A DNA stretch of 64,000 nt from VXNE01 sp965217825 (GCA_965217825.1 OZ244571.1:1860001-1924000); one strand, 5' to 3'; positions 24,776 through 35,000 are shown, counted from the stretch's first letter. Translations and numbers: made by a program. The notes: generated from the sequence alone by a model not told the origin.

Positions 24776-25611
24776 CTCCTTACTGGGAAATCCATCCGGG
24801 CAACGGGCCGTTCCTGTTGCTTGTACACGGCTTTCTGTGCAGCCGTGCGCAGTGGACGCCCAACCTTGACGCGCTGGGCGCCGTATGCCGCCCGGTCGTC
24901 GTCGAACTCTACGGTCACGGTCGCTCGCCGAGCCCCGTCGATGACTGCGCCTATGCCCCGGAGTCCTACGTTCGGGCGCTCGACGCCATCCGCGCCGAAC
25001 TCGGGGACGCGTCCTGGTTCCTCTGCGGCGCATCCCTCGGTGGCGCCCTGGCCATCCGCTATGCCCTGACGTATCCGGAGCATGTTCGAGGTCTCATTTT
25101 CACCAACTCCATGGCCGCATTCGCGCCCATCGACACCGGCGGCCGCCGGGCGGAGGAGGGCGCCCGCTCGGCTCAGCGCATCCTCGATGGCGGCATGGAG
25201 GAGGTCGAGCGCATACGGGTGCACCCGAAGCATGCCCGGCGCCTGCCACAGCAAATCCACGATGCATTGATGGAGGACGCTGCGCTCCTCGATCCCGCCG
25301 GCGTTGCCAACACCGTGCGCTTCACCACGCCCAGGGCGTCCGTGCGCGACGAATTGGCTGCCAATCGCGTGCTGGCGGTACTCGCGTGCGGGCGTTTCGA
25401 AAGGCGGTTCCAGCCGAACCGCGAATTCGTCGCCGCCAATATGCCAGGGCTCGACGTGGTCGATATGGACGCGGGCCATGCGGTGAACATGCAGGCCGCC
25501 GAGCAATTCAACCGTACCGTAATCGACTTTTTGTCAACTTCCGTGAGAACCTTTGATCCCTCTGTGGAGCACCCACATGCAGGCATCAACTGTCCGATAG
25601 AGGCCAAGTGA
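24772..25611 (+). CDS. Alpha/beta hydrolase
   Basis: A 279-residue alpha/beta-hydrolase-fold enzyme, probably an esterase or lipase-like hydrolase. Evidence: the oxyanion motif LVHGFLCSRAQW, the nucleophile elbow GASLGGAL (Ser), ELYGHGRSPSP and the C-terminal catalytic His in DMDAGHAVNMQ. The start is the GTG at 24772 that overlaps the previous stop; its own stop overlaps the next GTG in the same way. A cytoplasmic location is likely because no signal is present. The substrate is unknown, but coupling to an acyltransferase suggests lipid or ester metabolism. Confidence 0.87.
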   Translation: MTPYWEIHPGNGPFLLLVHGFLCSRAQWTPNLDALGAVCRPVVVELYGHGRSPSPVDDCAYAPESYVRALDAIRAELGDASWFLCGASLGGALAIRYALTYPEHVRGLIFTNSMAAFAPIDTGGRRAEEGARSAQRILDGGMEEVERIRVHPKHARRLPQQIHDALMEDAALLDPAGVANTVRFTTPRASVRDELAANRVLAVLACGRFERRFQPNREFVAANMPGLDVVDMDAGHAVNMQAAEQFNRTVIDFLSTSVRTFDPSVEHPHAGINCPIEAK

Positions 25612-26462
25612 CGCACATCGTCGACACATTGATCGAGGAACGCGCCTCGCGATTGATGCGCCATCCCCTGGTCTGGCGCCTGATCACGCGGACGCTCTAT
25701 CGCGCTCTCGGCTATGACGAGGCGGTAGCGATGGCCGACACCATCGCTTCCATGTGCGGCGCCGAGGTATTCGACTATCTCAGCGAATCGCTGACCCTCG
25801 ATGTCGCCGTGGACGGAGCGGACCAGATTCCCGAGCGCGGCGCCGTGGTCGTCATGCCGAATCATCCGACCGGCGTCGCGGACGGCGTCGTCGTCTACGA
25901 TGCGCTGCAGCGGGTGCGGCGGGACATCGTGTTCTTCGCCAATCGGGACGCGTTGCGCGTCTCCCCCGGAATGGAAGACATGATCATTCCGGTGGAGTGG
26001 GTGGAGGAGAAGCGCACCCTCGGCAGGCAGCGCGAAACCCTGCGCGCGGCGGCGAACGCATTTCGCCTGCAACGACTCATCGTCTTGTTCCCTTCCGGAC
26101 GCCTTGCGCGGCCCAGCGTCTCGGGCTTGCTGGAACGGCCGTGGCAAACCACCGCGGTCAGCCTGGCGCAGAAGTACAACGCGCCGGTCATCCCCATGCA
26201 CATCCGGGGTCACAACTCCTGGATGTTCTACCTGTTCTGGCTTCTCCATGAGGAGTTGCGCGACATCACGCTGTTTCGTGAGCTGTTGAACAAGAAAGGC
26301 GCTGCCTACGAGGTCCGCATCGGCGAGATGTTCGAACCCGAGGGCGATACGCGGGCGTTGACTGAAGACCTGCGCCGGTTCGTTACCGAGCAGATGCCAA
26401 GGGGCGCTCGAACCTGGCGCGGAACGGACCAACAATCCGGCGCGAGCCTCTCTTCCGGCTGA
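25608..26462 (+). CDS. PlsC-type acyltransferase
   Basis: A 284-residue acyltransferase of the glycerolipid type that probably moves an acyl chain from acyl-CoA or acyl-ACP to a lysolipid or an ornithine-lipid-type acceptor. The catalytic motif reads MPNHPTGVADG, with five residues between His and Asp as in OlsB/hemolysin-type acyltransferases rather than the four of PlsC. The second block is LFPSGRLARPS (about residue 163). A later VIPMHIRGHNSWMFYLFW segment could be a membrane-associated helix. The GTG start overlaps the hydrolase stop. The exact acceptor is not predictable. Confidence 0.8.
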   Translation: MTHIVDTLIEERASRLMRHPLVWRLITRTLYRALGYDEAVAMADTIASMCGAEVFDYLSESLTLDVAVDGADQIPERGAVVVMPNHPTGVADGVVVYDALQRVRRDIVFFANRDALRVSPGMEDMIIPVEWVEEKRTLGRQRETLRAAANAFRLQRLIVLFPSGRLARPSVSGLLERPWQTTAVSLAQKYNAPVIPMHIRGHNSWMFYLFWLLHEELRDITLFRELLNKKGAAYEVRIGEMFEPEGDTRALTEDLRRFVTEQMPRGARTWRGTDQQSGASLSSG

Positions 26463-26502
26463 ATCCTGCGGACTCCGCGTCGCGCCACAGACAGGGGGTC
26501 CG

Positions 26503-27956
26503 ATGTTCAACACCTCATTCCGTTCAGCAAGGATAGTCGACGCCGCGAAAGTGGCGGCGCTCTTTGCTTTCTGCGTGTCCCCTGTTCCCGCGGCCGCCGA
26601 GTCGTATTCGCCCAACGTCAACGCCGCGTATCCCGACAACGTCCACTGGGGCGATACGCACGTGCACACGTATCTCTCCGGCGACGCCTTCGCCCTGGGG
26701 TCCAGGCTCACGCCTGCAACAACCCGGAAGATCTCTGGGCGCACCTCGAGGACTACGAAGAGCGGCTGGGCGGCAACGTGATCTCCATTCCGCACAACAG
26801 CAATCTCAGCGGTGGCCAGATGTTTAGCCCGAGCGACTACGAGGGCCGGCCGCTGACGCCGTCGTACGCCCGGACAAGGGCGCGGTTCGAACCCGTTGTC
26901 GAGGTGACACAGATCAAGGGAGATAGCGAGATGCACCCACTGGCGTCGCCGAACGATAGCTTTGCGGACTTCGAAAGAAATTGGCGAACGCCCGGAGCCA
27001 CTCCGTCATCCGGCACGCAGACAGAGCCTTCAAAGAAGACAAAGGCCCCGGCCAACGCGAAACAACCAGCGGGGGAGATCGTTGCTGCGGCTCGGCAGTC
27101 CTACGCGCGATCGGCCCTCGGCATCGGCCTGAACCTGGCTGCCGAGTTGGGGGTGAACCCCTTCAAGTTCGGCATGATCGGCAGCACGGACGCTCACACC
27201 GGCCTCGCGACGGCGGACGAGGACGATTTCTGGGGCAAGATGGGAATCAACGAACCCAGCCGCTACCGCGCTTTGACCAGTTCGAACTACGCCGCGTCGG
27301 GCTACGCGGCCGTCTGGGCGCGGGAGAACACGCGGCTGGCGCTATTCGCCGCCATGAAGCGTCGCGAAGTCTATGCCACCACCGGTCCCCGCATGACCGT
27401 GCGTTTCTTCGCCGGATGGGATTTTGTCGCCGGCGATGCCGCGAGTCCGCGCCTGGCGGCCGTCGGCTACCGCAAGGGTGTACCCATGGGCGGGGATCTG
27501 ACCACCGCGCCCGAAGGCAAGGCGCCAAGCTTCCTGGTGCGCGCGGTGAAGAATCCCGACGGCGCCAACCTGGACCGCGTGCAGGTCGTCAAGGGCTGGC
27601 GCGACAGCGCGGGAGAGATGTCCGAACGCGTGTACGACGTGGCGCTTTCGGATGGCAGAAGGCCGGGCGCGGACGGCAGATCAGCGGAACCGGTCGGCGA
27701 GACCGTGGATGTCCGGAATGCGACCTACCTGAACAGCATCGGCGCGGTCGAACTGAGTGCGGTGTGGCTCGACCCGGACTTCGACCCCGACGCGCCCGCG
27801 TTCTACTATGTGCGGGTGCTACAGATCCCGACGCCGCGCTGGACGGCATACGACGCGAGGTTCTATCAGCTCGATATCTCGGAGATTCCCGAAGAACAGC
27901 CCGTGGTGATCCAGGAAAGAGCCTATACCTCGCCCATCTGGTACACGCCGCAATGA
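26503..27956 (+). pseudogene. DUF3604 family gene broken by an internal deletion and frameshift
   Basis: The first part (26503 to about 26712) encodes a signal peptide and the start of a DUF3604 protein: NVHWGDTHVHTYLSGDAF and ALGSRLTP. From about 26715 the homologous sequence resumes in a different frame as CNNPEDLWAHLEDYEERLGG and then IPHNSNLSGGQMF, FKFGMIGSTDAHTG, DPDFDPDAPAFYYVRVLQ and the C-terminal RAYTSPIWYTP. The block normally found between RLTP and NPEDLW is missing, roughly 150-250 codons by comparison with family length, and the frame changes there. A second internal start at 26778 could still allow a shorter product, but the metal-site half is lost. DUF3604 proteins are PHP-like phosphoesterase candidates, usually exported. 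Confidence 0.85.
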
Positions 27957-28109
27957 ACACGGCGCACGCCGGGGCGACGAATCTTGTGGCGACTAGAATC
28001 CTTGAGCGCGTTTTATGTTTACAGTTAGGTTGCAAACTCATAAATGTGCAAAAAAATCAATAGTATGGAAGTTAGATCACATGCCTTGTCGGTCTGAGGC
28101 GGAGCCTCG

Positions 28110-28967
28110 CTAGGGTTGCTCAAGCGACGCGCTGATCGGCCGCATGCACTCTGGCGTTTCGTCGCCGCAACTGGCGAGGATATCCATCGCGTCGGCCTCC
28201 ACCACCCTGATGCGGCGTTCGCCTTTCTCCGTGCGCATGATCACGTGCTCCGCTTCGCGGCCCACCAACTCGAGCATGTCCTCGTCCAGCGCCATCTCCG
28301 CCGCCTGCGCCTCGGCGGGCAATACGGATCGACCGCGAACATGGTGCCGCGCCAGGCGGCCCGCCTCGACCTCGGCGACGAATCGAGGTACGTCTTCCGG
28401 CCGCACGCGGCCGTACAGCACCCCCTGCGGCAGCGTCAGGACGTTGGGCGCGAACCGGTGGCCGCCGAGATGCGTCGTCTGCCAGACGCGCTCGCCGACG
28501 ACTTCCCGCAGCCGCACGTACGCCGGGCGCCCGAAGCGCGCGCAGCAGAGGTCCCGCTGGCCGTTGGTGCAGACGAAATATTGCGACTCTTCGACGCGAG
28601 GCATCGATGCGGTGCCGACGCTCCCCGCGACATCGAGTTCCGTGATCGCGTCGTAGCCGACGGAATCGAAGCGGTACAAACCCTCCGCCGTGCCGACGAA
28701 CAGGGTGATCTCCTCGCGGTCGAGTTCCGGCCGCCGAATGAATTGCAGCCGAGGCTTCAGGCCGCGCTCGGTCACCGACGCCATCTGCCGATCCAGCCAT
28801 GCCTTGATCTTCGGCGCCAGGTCGTTGTCGGTAACGGCCTTCGCGCGCCACATCGGGTTGTATTCGAGGAGCAGCCAGACATCGACGCGGTCGGCCGTGC
28901 CGGCCAGCGGTTCGCCGGCGGCGAGCGAGAGGTCGGAACAATAATGTCGTTCGGTCACGGGGGGCAT
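28110..28967 (-). CDS. Sucrase/ferredoxin-like family protein
   Basis: A 285-residue protein of the sucrase/ferredoxin-like family, a thioredoxin-fold group with an iron-sulfur-type cysteine motif. Visible marks are HYCSDLSLAAGEPLAGT at the N-terminus, CTNGQRDLCCARFG (the conserved cysteine cluster, about residue 145), and HLGGHRFAPNVLTLPQGVLYGRV. The catalytic role of the family is not established. The start ATG at 28967 precedes the conserved region by a few residues; an upstream in-frame start would add Arg-rich sequence. It is preceded by 150 bases of AT-richer DNA on one side and the HicAB module on the other. Confidence 0.75.
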   Translation of the reverse strand: MPPVTERHYCSDLSLAAGEPLAGTADRVDVWLLLEYNPMWRAKAVTDNDLAPKIKAWLDRQMASVTERGLKPRLQFIRRPELDREEITLFVGTAEGLYRFDSVGYDAITELDVAGSVGTASMPRVEESQYFVCTNGQRDLCCARFGRPAYVRLREVVGERVWQTTHLGGHRFAPNVLTLPQGVLYGRVRPEDVPRFVAEVEAGRLARHHVRGRSVLPAEAQAAEMALDEDMLELVGREAEHVIMRTEKGERRIRVVEADAMDILASCGDETPECMRPISASLEQP

Positions 28968-29047
28968 GATAGATCGCGCCCGAAAGGATCGCCAACGCCG
29001 CATCGTCTAGCTCGGCAATGACACCAATGGGTTGGTTGTGACAGGTT

Positions 29048-29063
29048 CAAGAAACAATTCTTG
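29048..29063. other. Short perfect hairpin
   Basis: CAAGAA (29048-29053), ACAA loop, TTCTTG (29058-29063), in the gap between hicB and the sucrase/ferredoxin-like gene. It may belong to the end of the hicAB transcript; it has no U-run. Confidence 0.3.
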
Positions 29064-29141
29064 ATCAAGGCCGCGACGGCTACAGATCCGTAGTCGGTTG
29101 CTGTCAAAAACGGCCTTGGTTGAAACTCACTCGCGCGCGAT

Positions 29142-29591
29142 TCAAGCGGCAGGATGCACTGCCACGACCAAACGTTTCCCTAGCACGTCAAGCGCCGCGG
29201 CGACATGGTCGATATGCGAACGGCAGTCCAAGTCGAGCAATCGATTTACCGTGCTCTCCATGGTTCCAAGCCGCTTTGCCAGAATGACATCGTCGATCTG
29301 CTGCTCACGCATCGCTCGGTACAGTGCAAGTTTTGCCGTGATAATCGGAGACAATTCGATGAGTGGAGAGTTATGTGCTGCGGACGGATTCGGTATCGGA
29401 CGCCCAGCGTGGATGTAGCCGCCAAAAGCCGCCACGAGGCAGTCATATGCCTCATCGAGTGCATCCTGCTCAGTGTCGCCTTCGGTCAGTGCCTCAGGGA
29501 CATCGGGAAACGACACCAGAACAGTTTCGCTGAGAGACTGAAGTCTGACCGGGTAGGCCAGTCGCTCTGAAACGGTCGCTTGACTATCCAT
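29142..29591 (-). CDS. hicB: HicB-type antitoxin
   Basis: Antitoxin of a type II HicAB module, 149 residues: it neutralises HicA and represses the operon. The N-terminal RNase H-like fold shows VSFPDVPEALTEGDTEQDALDEAYDCLVAAFGGYI (written in two pieces, VSFPDVPEALTEG and DALDEAYDCLVAA). The C-terminal part, from about residue 80, is a helix-turn-helix with MREQQIDDVILAKRLG followed by STVNRLLDL. It starts nine bases after the hicA stop, in the usual toxin-first order. Confidence 0.92.
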   Translation of the reverse strand: MDSQATVSERLAYPVRLQSLSETVLVSFPDVPEALTEGDTEQDALDEAYDCLVAAFGGYIHAGRPIPNPSAAHNSPLIELSPIITAKLALYRAMREQQIDDVILAKRLGTMESTVNRLLDLDCRSHIDHVAAALDVLGKRLVVAVHPAA

Positions 29592-29600
29592 GGATACAGT

Positions 29601-29879
29601 CTAAATGTCCTGCGCTGACAATCCTAGCTGATTGAGCATAGCGGCAAGCAAGCTTTGGCTAATCTCCTTCTTTCGATTCTTGACAGTAGTGAATCGTTCG
29701 CCGTAGTAAAGCCGCCCGTGACTACCCTTGCCCCGTCGTGAGTCGAAGTGAACCGGCACGCTACGTTGTCTTCCAAGCCTCCGTACGCGCCGCACGAACT
29801 CCGAACCCGTCATGCCCCGCCCCGCAGACTTAGGGGACCCATTCGGGAACCCATTTTCCGTACGAATCGATACAGCCAT
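29601..29879 (-). CDS. hicA: HicA-type toxin (mRNA interferase)
   Basis: Small double-stranded-RNA-binding-like toxin that cleaves mRNA; the catalytic His is in RRGKGSHGRLYYGER. Most HicA proteins begin at the equivalent of MTGSEFVRRVRRLGR (ATG at 29813), giving 70 residues. The longer 92-residue start at 29879 has a clear AAGGA six bases upstream, so the extra 22-residue N-terminus may be real. It lies directly upstream of hicB. The surrounding 28-30.4 kb is somewhat AT-richer than its neighbours, in keeping with an acquired module. Confidence 0.9.
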   Translation of the reverse strand: MAVSIRTENGFPNGSPKSAGRGMTGSEFVRRVRRLGRQRSVPVHFDSRRGKGSHGRLYYGERFTTVKNRKKEISQSLLAAMLNQLGLSAQDI

Positions 29880-30401
29880 GTGATGTCCTTCGTGCCGTGC
29901 TTTTCTTCCTCTTGCAAATTGGTCATCCGATCATTCCTTGCTCAACGAATACCCGGGCAACGAAACCGCCTTTTTCTCGGCCGTTGCGGACTCTTCAACT
30001 TTGCATAGACGGAATTGGTAGAGACAGGAATGTCCCGTGGGTAGGCGGAAAATGAATGGAGGCTGTGCGATTGCAGACGTGAGCGTCTCGTCGCTTTGGG
30101 CGTGCTCACGGCGGCGCGCATCGGCAAACGGAGGACCATCACCAACCTCGACTCGCTTTTTCTGTGCGTGCGCTACGCGGGGACCGGTACGCCGTTGCCA
30201 CGGCCCCGCAAGTGAGAATCCCGTCGCGCTGACGTGAGGACTCCGCTATCTAGAGCGCCGTGAAGAGTGCCGTGCTAATTCCGATGAAAGGATCGATGAC
30301 GCGGCCTTCGCGTTGTGCGCTCGTGAGTTGTAAGGAGGCACACTAACCCTACGGAGTCGTCCAAGCGAAGCCCGACGCGCATCGTTACCGGCAGGAGCGC
30401 G
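29880..30401. other. 522-base intergenic stretch without a recognisable gene
   Basis: Holds the probable hicAB promoter next to 29880. Several short frames exist, for example 30037-30237 on the plus strand and 29942-30145 on the minus strand, but none has a family match, good codon pattern or ribosome-binding site that I can support. A plus-strand frame ending in ARIGKRRTITNLDSLFL (about 30115-30165) could be a fragment of a lost gene. Confidence 0.5.
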
Positions 30402-31478
30402 TCACTTGACCTTGGAGCTTACCTCTTCGGCCATGACACGCATGGTCCGGACTACGTCTTCGCGAGAGAGCGCGCGACCCATCCATGTGCACATGATTTC
30501 GTTGGCGCCAAAGTCTTCCTCCAACTCGTGAATCCGGTCCACTACTTCCGCCGGTGTTCCAACTAGGTTGGATCCGCGCGAGGGAGCGTCCGAACTTGGG
30601 GTTTGCCCCCTCTCTCTCATTCTCTCTATGCGGGCCCTGTCGGCGGCTTCCCGGACGCGGTCAGCCTCGGCTTGCGTCGCCGCCACGTGGGTGGTTATGC
30701 GGATCACCACCTTCGGCTCGCCGGGGTGGCCCGCGTCCTTCCACGCCTGCCGGAAGTTCTTGACGTCCTGCTTCAGCACCGCGTCCCCGCGCTCGTTGTG
30801 AGAGCTGCCGCCCCCAATGGCGATGTGGTAGCCACCTCTGCCCGCTGACACGAAGCTTTGCTGGCTATCGATGGGCAACAGAATCGGCGGATGGGGCTTC
30901 TGCACAGGCTTCGGGTTGATGCGCGAGACCCCGGGGAGCGGCGGGTAGTCGTAGAACTCGCCCCGGTATCCGGAAAAATGGTCCTCCGTCCATATCTGCT
31001 TCATCACTTCCAAATACTCCAGGAAGTGTCTCTGGCGGCGCTCATCGCCGGTCGTATTGCCCCCCGCGCCGTAGATGAAGCGACCGTTGCTGACCTGGTC
31101 GATGATGGCGATTTGCTCGGCGACCTGGATGGGGTTCGCCGGCGGCAGGTTGTCGAAGACATACCGGTATCGTTCTCCCGCCTGCCCCCTCCTGTCTATC
31201 CTCGATCCGCCTTCCGCGACATCGGTCTCGAATTTTTCGTCGGGTGCTCGAAGGTGCGGAAGGTGCACGGCCGTCCCGATCCTGATCCGGCGCGTGCGTG
31301 CGGCGATCGCGGGTGCTATCTGCAGCGGTTGAATGCCCCCCAGCGGAACGCCCCCGACCCACACCGAATCCATTCCTATCTCGTCCGCGGCGGCGACTTC
31401 GTCCAGGTTGGCGGCGTAGCCTTCCGTTATCGACTCGTCCGGCTTCGCGCCCCAGAAAGTCAAATAGCCAATGTCCAT
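30402..31478 (-). CDS. Luciferase-like (LLM class) flavin- or F420-dependent oxidoreductase
   Basis: A 358-residue luciferase-family TIM barrel. Markers: AADEIGMDSVWVGGVPLGGIQ, RRIRIGTAVHLPHLRAP, NPIQVAEQIAIIDQVSNGR, FIYGAGGNTTGDERRQRH, PHPPILLPIDSQQSF and GTPAEVVDRIHELEEDFGA. The start has an ideal GGAGG at the right distance before ATG 31478. It carries two unusual polar insertions (EGGSRIDRRGQAGE near residue 95 and RGQTPSSDAPSRGS near residue 290). It is a second member of this superfamily, not closely similar to the one at 20990-21997. Substrate and cofactor are not known. Confidence 0.88.
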   Translation of the reverse strand: MDIGYLTFWGAKPDESITEGYAANLDEVAAADEIGMDSVWVGGVPLGGIQPLQIAPAIAARTRRIRIGTAVHLPHLRAPDEKFETDVAEGGSRIDRRGQAGERYRYVFDNLPPANPIQVAEQIAIIDQVSNGRFIYGAGGNTTGDERRQRHFLEYLEVMKQIWTEDHFSGYRGEFYDYPPLPGVSRINPKPVQKPHPPILLPIDSQQSFVSAGRGGYHIAIGGGSSHNERGDAVLKQDVKNFRQAWKDAGHPGEPKVVIRITTHVAATQAEADRVREAADRARIERMRERGQTPSSDAPSRGSNLVGTPAEVVDRIHELEEDFGANEIMCTWMGRALSREDVVRTMRVMAEEVSSKVK

Positions 31479-31571
31479 AGAACCCTCCTTGGACCCCCCA
31501 TTCTACCCCTCAAACGTCCTCGCGTTTCGAGTCGGCGTTCACTGCGATGGAGTGCGCAATGAACCGGTGTC

Positions 31572-31994
31572 TCAGCTCTCGAGCGCGGCGCGAATCCTGG
31601 CGGCGTTCGCCGCCAGCTCGTCGGTATCCGCCATTGATCGCGCGTGAAAGGTTAATCCTTCGCCCGCGTAACGCGGTATGACATGGAAGTGGATATGGAA
31701 CACCGTCTGTCCCGCATCGGCCCCGTTCAGTTGCGCGATCATGAGCCCCGTCGGCTTGAATACGGTCTCCACTGCCCTGGCCACGCGCTGCGTGGTCGCG
31801 ACCAGGTGCGCGAGTCCTTCCGCGCTCAGGTCGAAGATGTTCTCTGCCGGTTCGCGCGGAATGATGAGCGTATGCCCGGGACTTTGCGGCATCAGGTCCA
31901 TGAAAGCCAGGCAGTGTTCCTCGTCGAGCACCACGTGGGCGTTCGCTTCGCCGCGCAGGATCTTCGCGAAAATGTTGTCAGGATCGTAAGCCAT
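31572..31994 (-). CDS. HIT family hydrolase (Hint-like)
   Basis: A 140-residue histidine-triad nucleotide hydrolase, probably acting on AMP-linked or dinucleoside substrates. The signature HIHFHVIPR lies near residue 98, preceded by GADAGQTVFH; the N-terminus has NIFAKILRGEANAHVV and the fold block SPGHTLIIPREPAENIFDL. It lies 42 bases downstream of lhr on the same strand, so it may be co-transcribed. Confidence 0.95.
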   Translation of the reverse strand: MAYDPDNIFAKILRGEANAHVVLDEEHCLAFMDLMPQSPGHTLIIPREPAENIFDLSAEGLAHLVATTQRVARAVETVFKPTGLMIAQLNGADAGQTVFHIHFHVIPRYAGEGLTFHARSMADTDELAANAARIRAALES

Positions 31995-32036
31995 CCAGGC
32001 ATCGTATCAGTTCGGGCTTGTGTCGTGACTCGCAAG

Positions 32037-35000
32037 TCAGATCCGTCGTTGTACGTAGACCCCGCGATGATCGTGCACCAGGTCCAGATGCCGCCCGAGG
32101 GCTTCGAGGTAGGGGCTCTGTCTGGCGGGCAGGTCGTTGATGGTTTCGATTACGACGCGTCGGCGTGTCCGCAGGATCGGTGGCAGGTGGATGGCGAGCG
32201 CGTCGAGCCCTGGATCGTCCGGTTGCAGGTGGATGCGCAGCCGTTTGCCGCTGTTCTCGACGACGAAGGCCAGTTCGCCGGCATGAAAGCCGAGGTGGTT
32301 CTGCGCGCGGCGCCGGGGGAGGGCTTCCCAGTCCAATCCGAGGCCGGTGGGAGCGATGGGGTCGACCGCGTTGACCCAGAACGTCGCTTGACGGTCGGTC
32401 TTCAGGCGCCCGAGTTCGCGCGTCGCCCCGGGCAGGGCGAACTGCGGACCGGCCAGATCCTCGAAGAAGAGGCCCGCCACCACTTCGCCGGAAAGTTCCA
32501 TGATGCGCAGCGCGCGAAACAGATCGCGCCAGCGGAATATGCCCCCTTCGCGGGCCGCGATGTCCCGGTTCACGATGCCGTACCGATCCAGCAGCACGCG
32601 GCTCAGATCCTTCGCGGCTTCCAACGTCTCGATCGGATCCGGCGGCGACGGCGATGAGGACGCCGGCACATCCTCGGGTGGTGGGTCCGCACTCGCGAGC
32701 ATCCAGTTGCCCGGCCATCCCCGCGCTATGCGGCGCGCCCGCCCGCGGGCCTGTTGGCGAGCCTGTTGGCGAGCCCGATGCGTGTCCGATGCGCTGGCAG
32801 CTTGACGTGGGTTCGGGGCTGTCCCGGCCAACTGAAAGCGTTGCGCCGCGCCGAGCTTCAGGGGCAGCACGCTGTCCGAGACGACTTGGCCCGCCCAGAC
32901 GGCTTTCCAGAACAACGCGTTGAATGCGTCGGCGTTCATGCCGGAAGCGTCCATGAGCTGCGCGAAGGTATAGCGGGCGGCCGGATCGGCGAACAGCGCC
33001 GTGAACGCGGACGCCTCCGAGGCGGCGGGCGCCAGCGCCTCCAGTTCGTCGTCGAAGCCGAACGTGATGCGTTCCCGGCCCGCCCCGCGCCAGGTCAGCC
33101 CGTAGTTCGCGCTAGCCGAGGAAAGCATCTCCGGCTCGAAACCCGTGAGTCGTGAGCGCCAGGCGTCTTCCAGCCAGAAGGGGAGCGGCGCGATGAAGCC
33201 CCGAAGCTGTTCCGCGACATCGAGCAGCCGACTCTCGGATGCGTCTGCTCCCACGCGCTGCCACGCGGCAATGAACGCTGGCAACTTGCGCACCGGCTGC
33301 GGTTCGACCATCGCTCGCCGGGCCGCGCGCTGAAAACGAATCAGTGTTTCGAGGTTTTCCGCATCGCAGAAATGACTGGCGTCGGACCCCTGGACCAGGG
33401 GGCCTTCGACGAGGGTCTCCGAATCCACGAGCGACGCGAGGATGGCATCGACCGCGCCGGGTTCGAGGGGAAACAGGGCGCGCAGCTCTTCGCGTCGGCG
33501 CGGGCCATAGAAGCGGATGAACTCGGTGAACAACTGCGTGGCATCCCGGGGATCGTCACGCTCGTCTTGCGCGCTAGGTGCGCCGAATAGCGTGCGTTCG
33601 ATGTGCGCGACGTCTTCGGCGTGGACGAACCAGGCGTCCCTTCCGCGCGCGATACGGATAATCTCGTCCGGCATGTCCCCGGAGAGGTTCGCCACAAGCG
33701 CCGAAACCTCCGCTTCGGGGATCAGCACGCGTTCCTTCACCCATTCCGCCAGGTCGTCGGCGTCCTGCGGCGCGTAGCCGGCGGCGGTGCGCTGCGCCTT
33801 CGATTCGAAATCGGCGATCGCGCCCGGCGCGATGCTGGGCCGCAACCGCTGGTCGTGCACCGCTTGACGGATCAGGTCCTCCGAAAGCGCTGACGGCGCG
33901 CGTCGTTCCGGCGTGTCGTCCGCATACATGTACCGGCTCACCTGGTCGAATGCGATACCGGCGGCGAACGGCGTGGGCGCGGATACCTCGGTGATCGAGG
34001 TGGCGATCGCGCCGGTTTCGAGGTCAGCCAGCCCCTCGCGCGCGGCCGGCATGTCGAATTCGTCGCCGAGGCAGGCGCGCCAGGTTTCGAGCAATATGGG
34101 AAAGTTGTGCAGGCTCCTGATGGCGGTGAGGAGTTTTTTCGCCTGCATGCGCGTCAGCCACAGCGGCATGCGCTGATTGAAGCGCTGGCGCGTCAGCAGC
34201 AGGGCGCGGCCCGCGCATTCGCGAAACCGCGCGCCGAAAAAGCCGCTGCCCTCGAGGGACTGCCGCAGCAGCGCTTCGAAGTTGTCAGGCGTCACGAGGG
34301 ACAGTAGCGCGGACGGGTCGACGCCCTCCTGGACTTGCGCGACGATGGCGTAGTTGTCGGCGTGGATATCGGCTTCGGTATCGAAGCGCTGGCGCCAGGC
34401 GGCCTCCATTGCGAGCGCGATGGGACGGTTCACGCGCCCGCCCCAGGAGGTGTGCAGGACGACTTGCTGATTGCGGTCCGGGCCCGCATAGCCGCCCGGC
34501 CCAGTGCGGATGTGTTCGACGGCCAGGTGATGCCGGTGGGGCAGGTCGCGACCCGACGCCTCGCGCTGGCGTGCCAGGTAGTCGCGCAATTCCTCCGCGG
34601 CGATGGCTTCGAAAGCCAGGTCTTCGCGCAGATGGCGCTCGAGTTCCTCTCCCGCGCCGGCGGCGAGGAGTCCGTTCGCGAATTCCAGGAAGTCTCCGAC
34701 GCGCTGGGAAAAGTAGAAACTGCGGTCGATGTTCTCTGCGCGCCAGAACGGCGGCGCGGTGGATTTCGCTTGGGCCGACTTGACCAGGACATCGTTGTGC
34801 GTGATTCGCTCGATGCGCCAGTTCTGGGTGCCGAGCGTAAAGGTCTGTCCGATGGTCGCCTCCCAGACGAACTCCTCGTCGAGTTCGCCAATGAGGGCGC
34901 CCGACTCCGCGTGCCGCAGCTTGAAATAGCCTCGATCGGGGATCGTCCCGCCCGCGTTGTAGAGGGCGAAAACGGCGCTCTTGCGCGCCTTCAGCGTGTT

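Noticed and set aside
30037..30237. Small plus-strand gene in the intergenic region after hicA
   Set aside because: No ribosome-binding site, no match and atypical composition.
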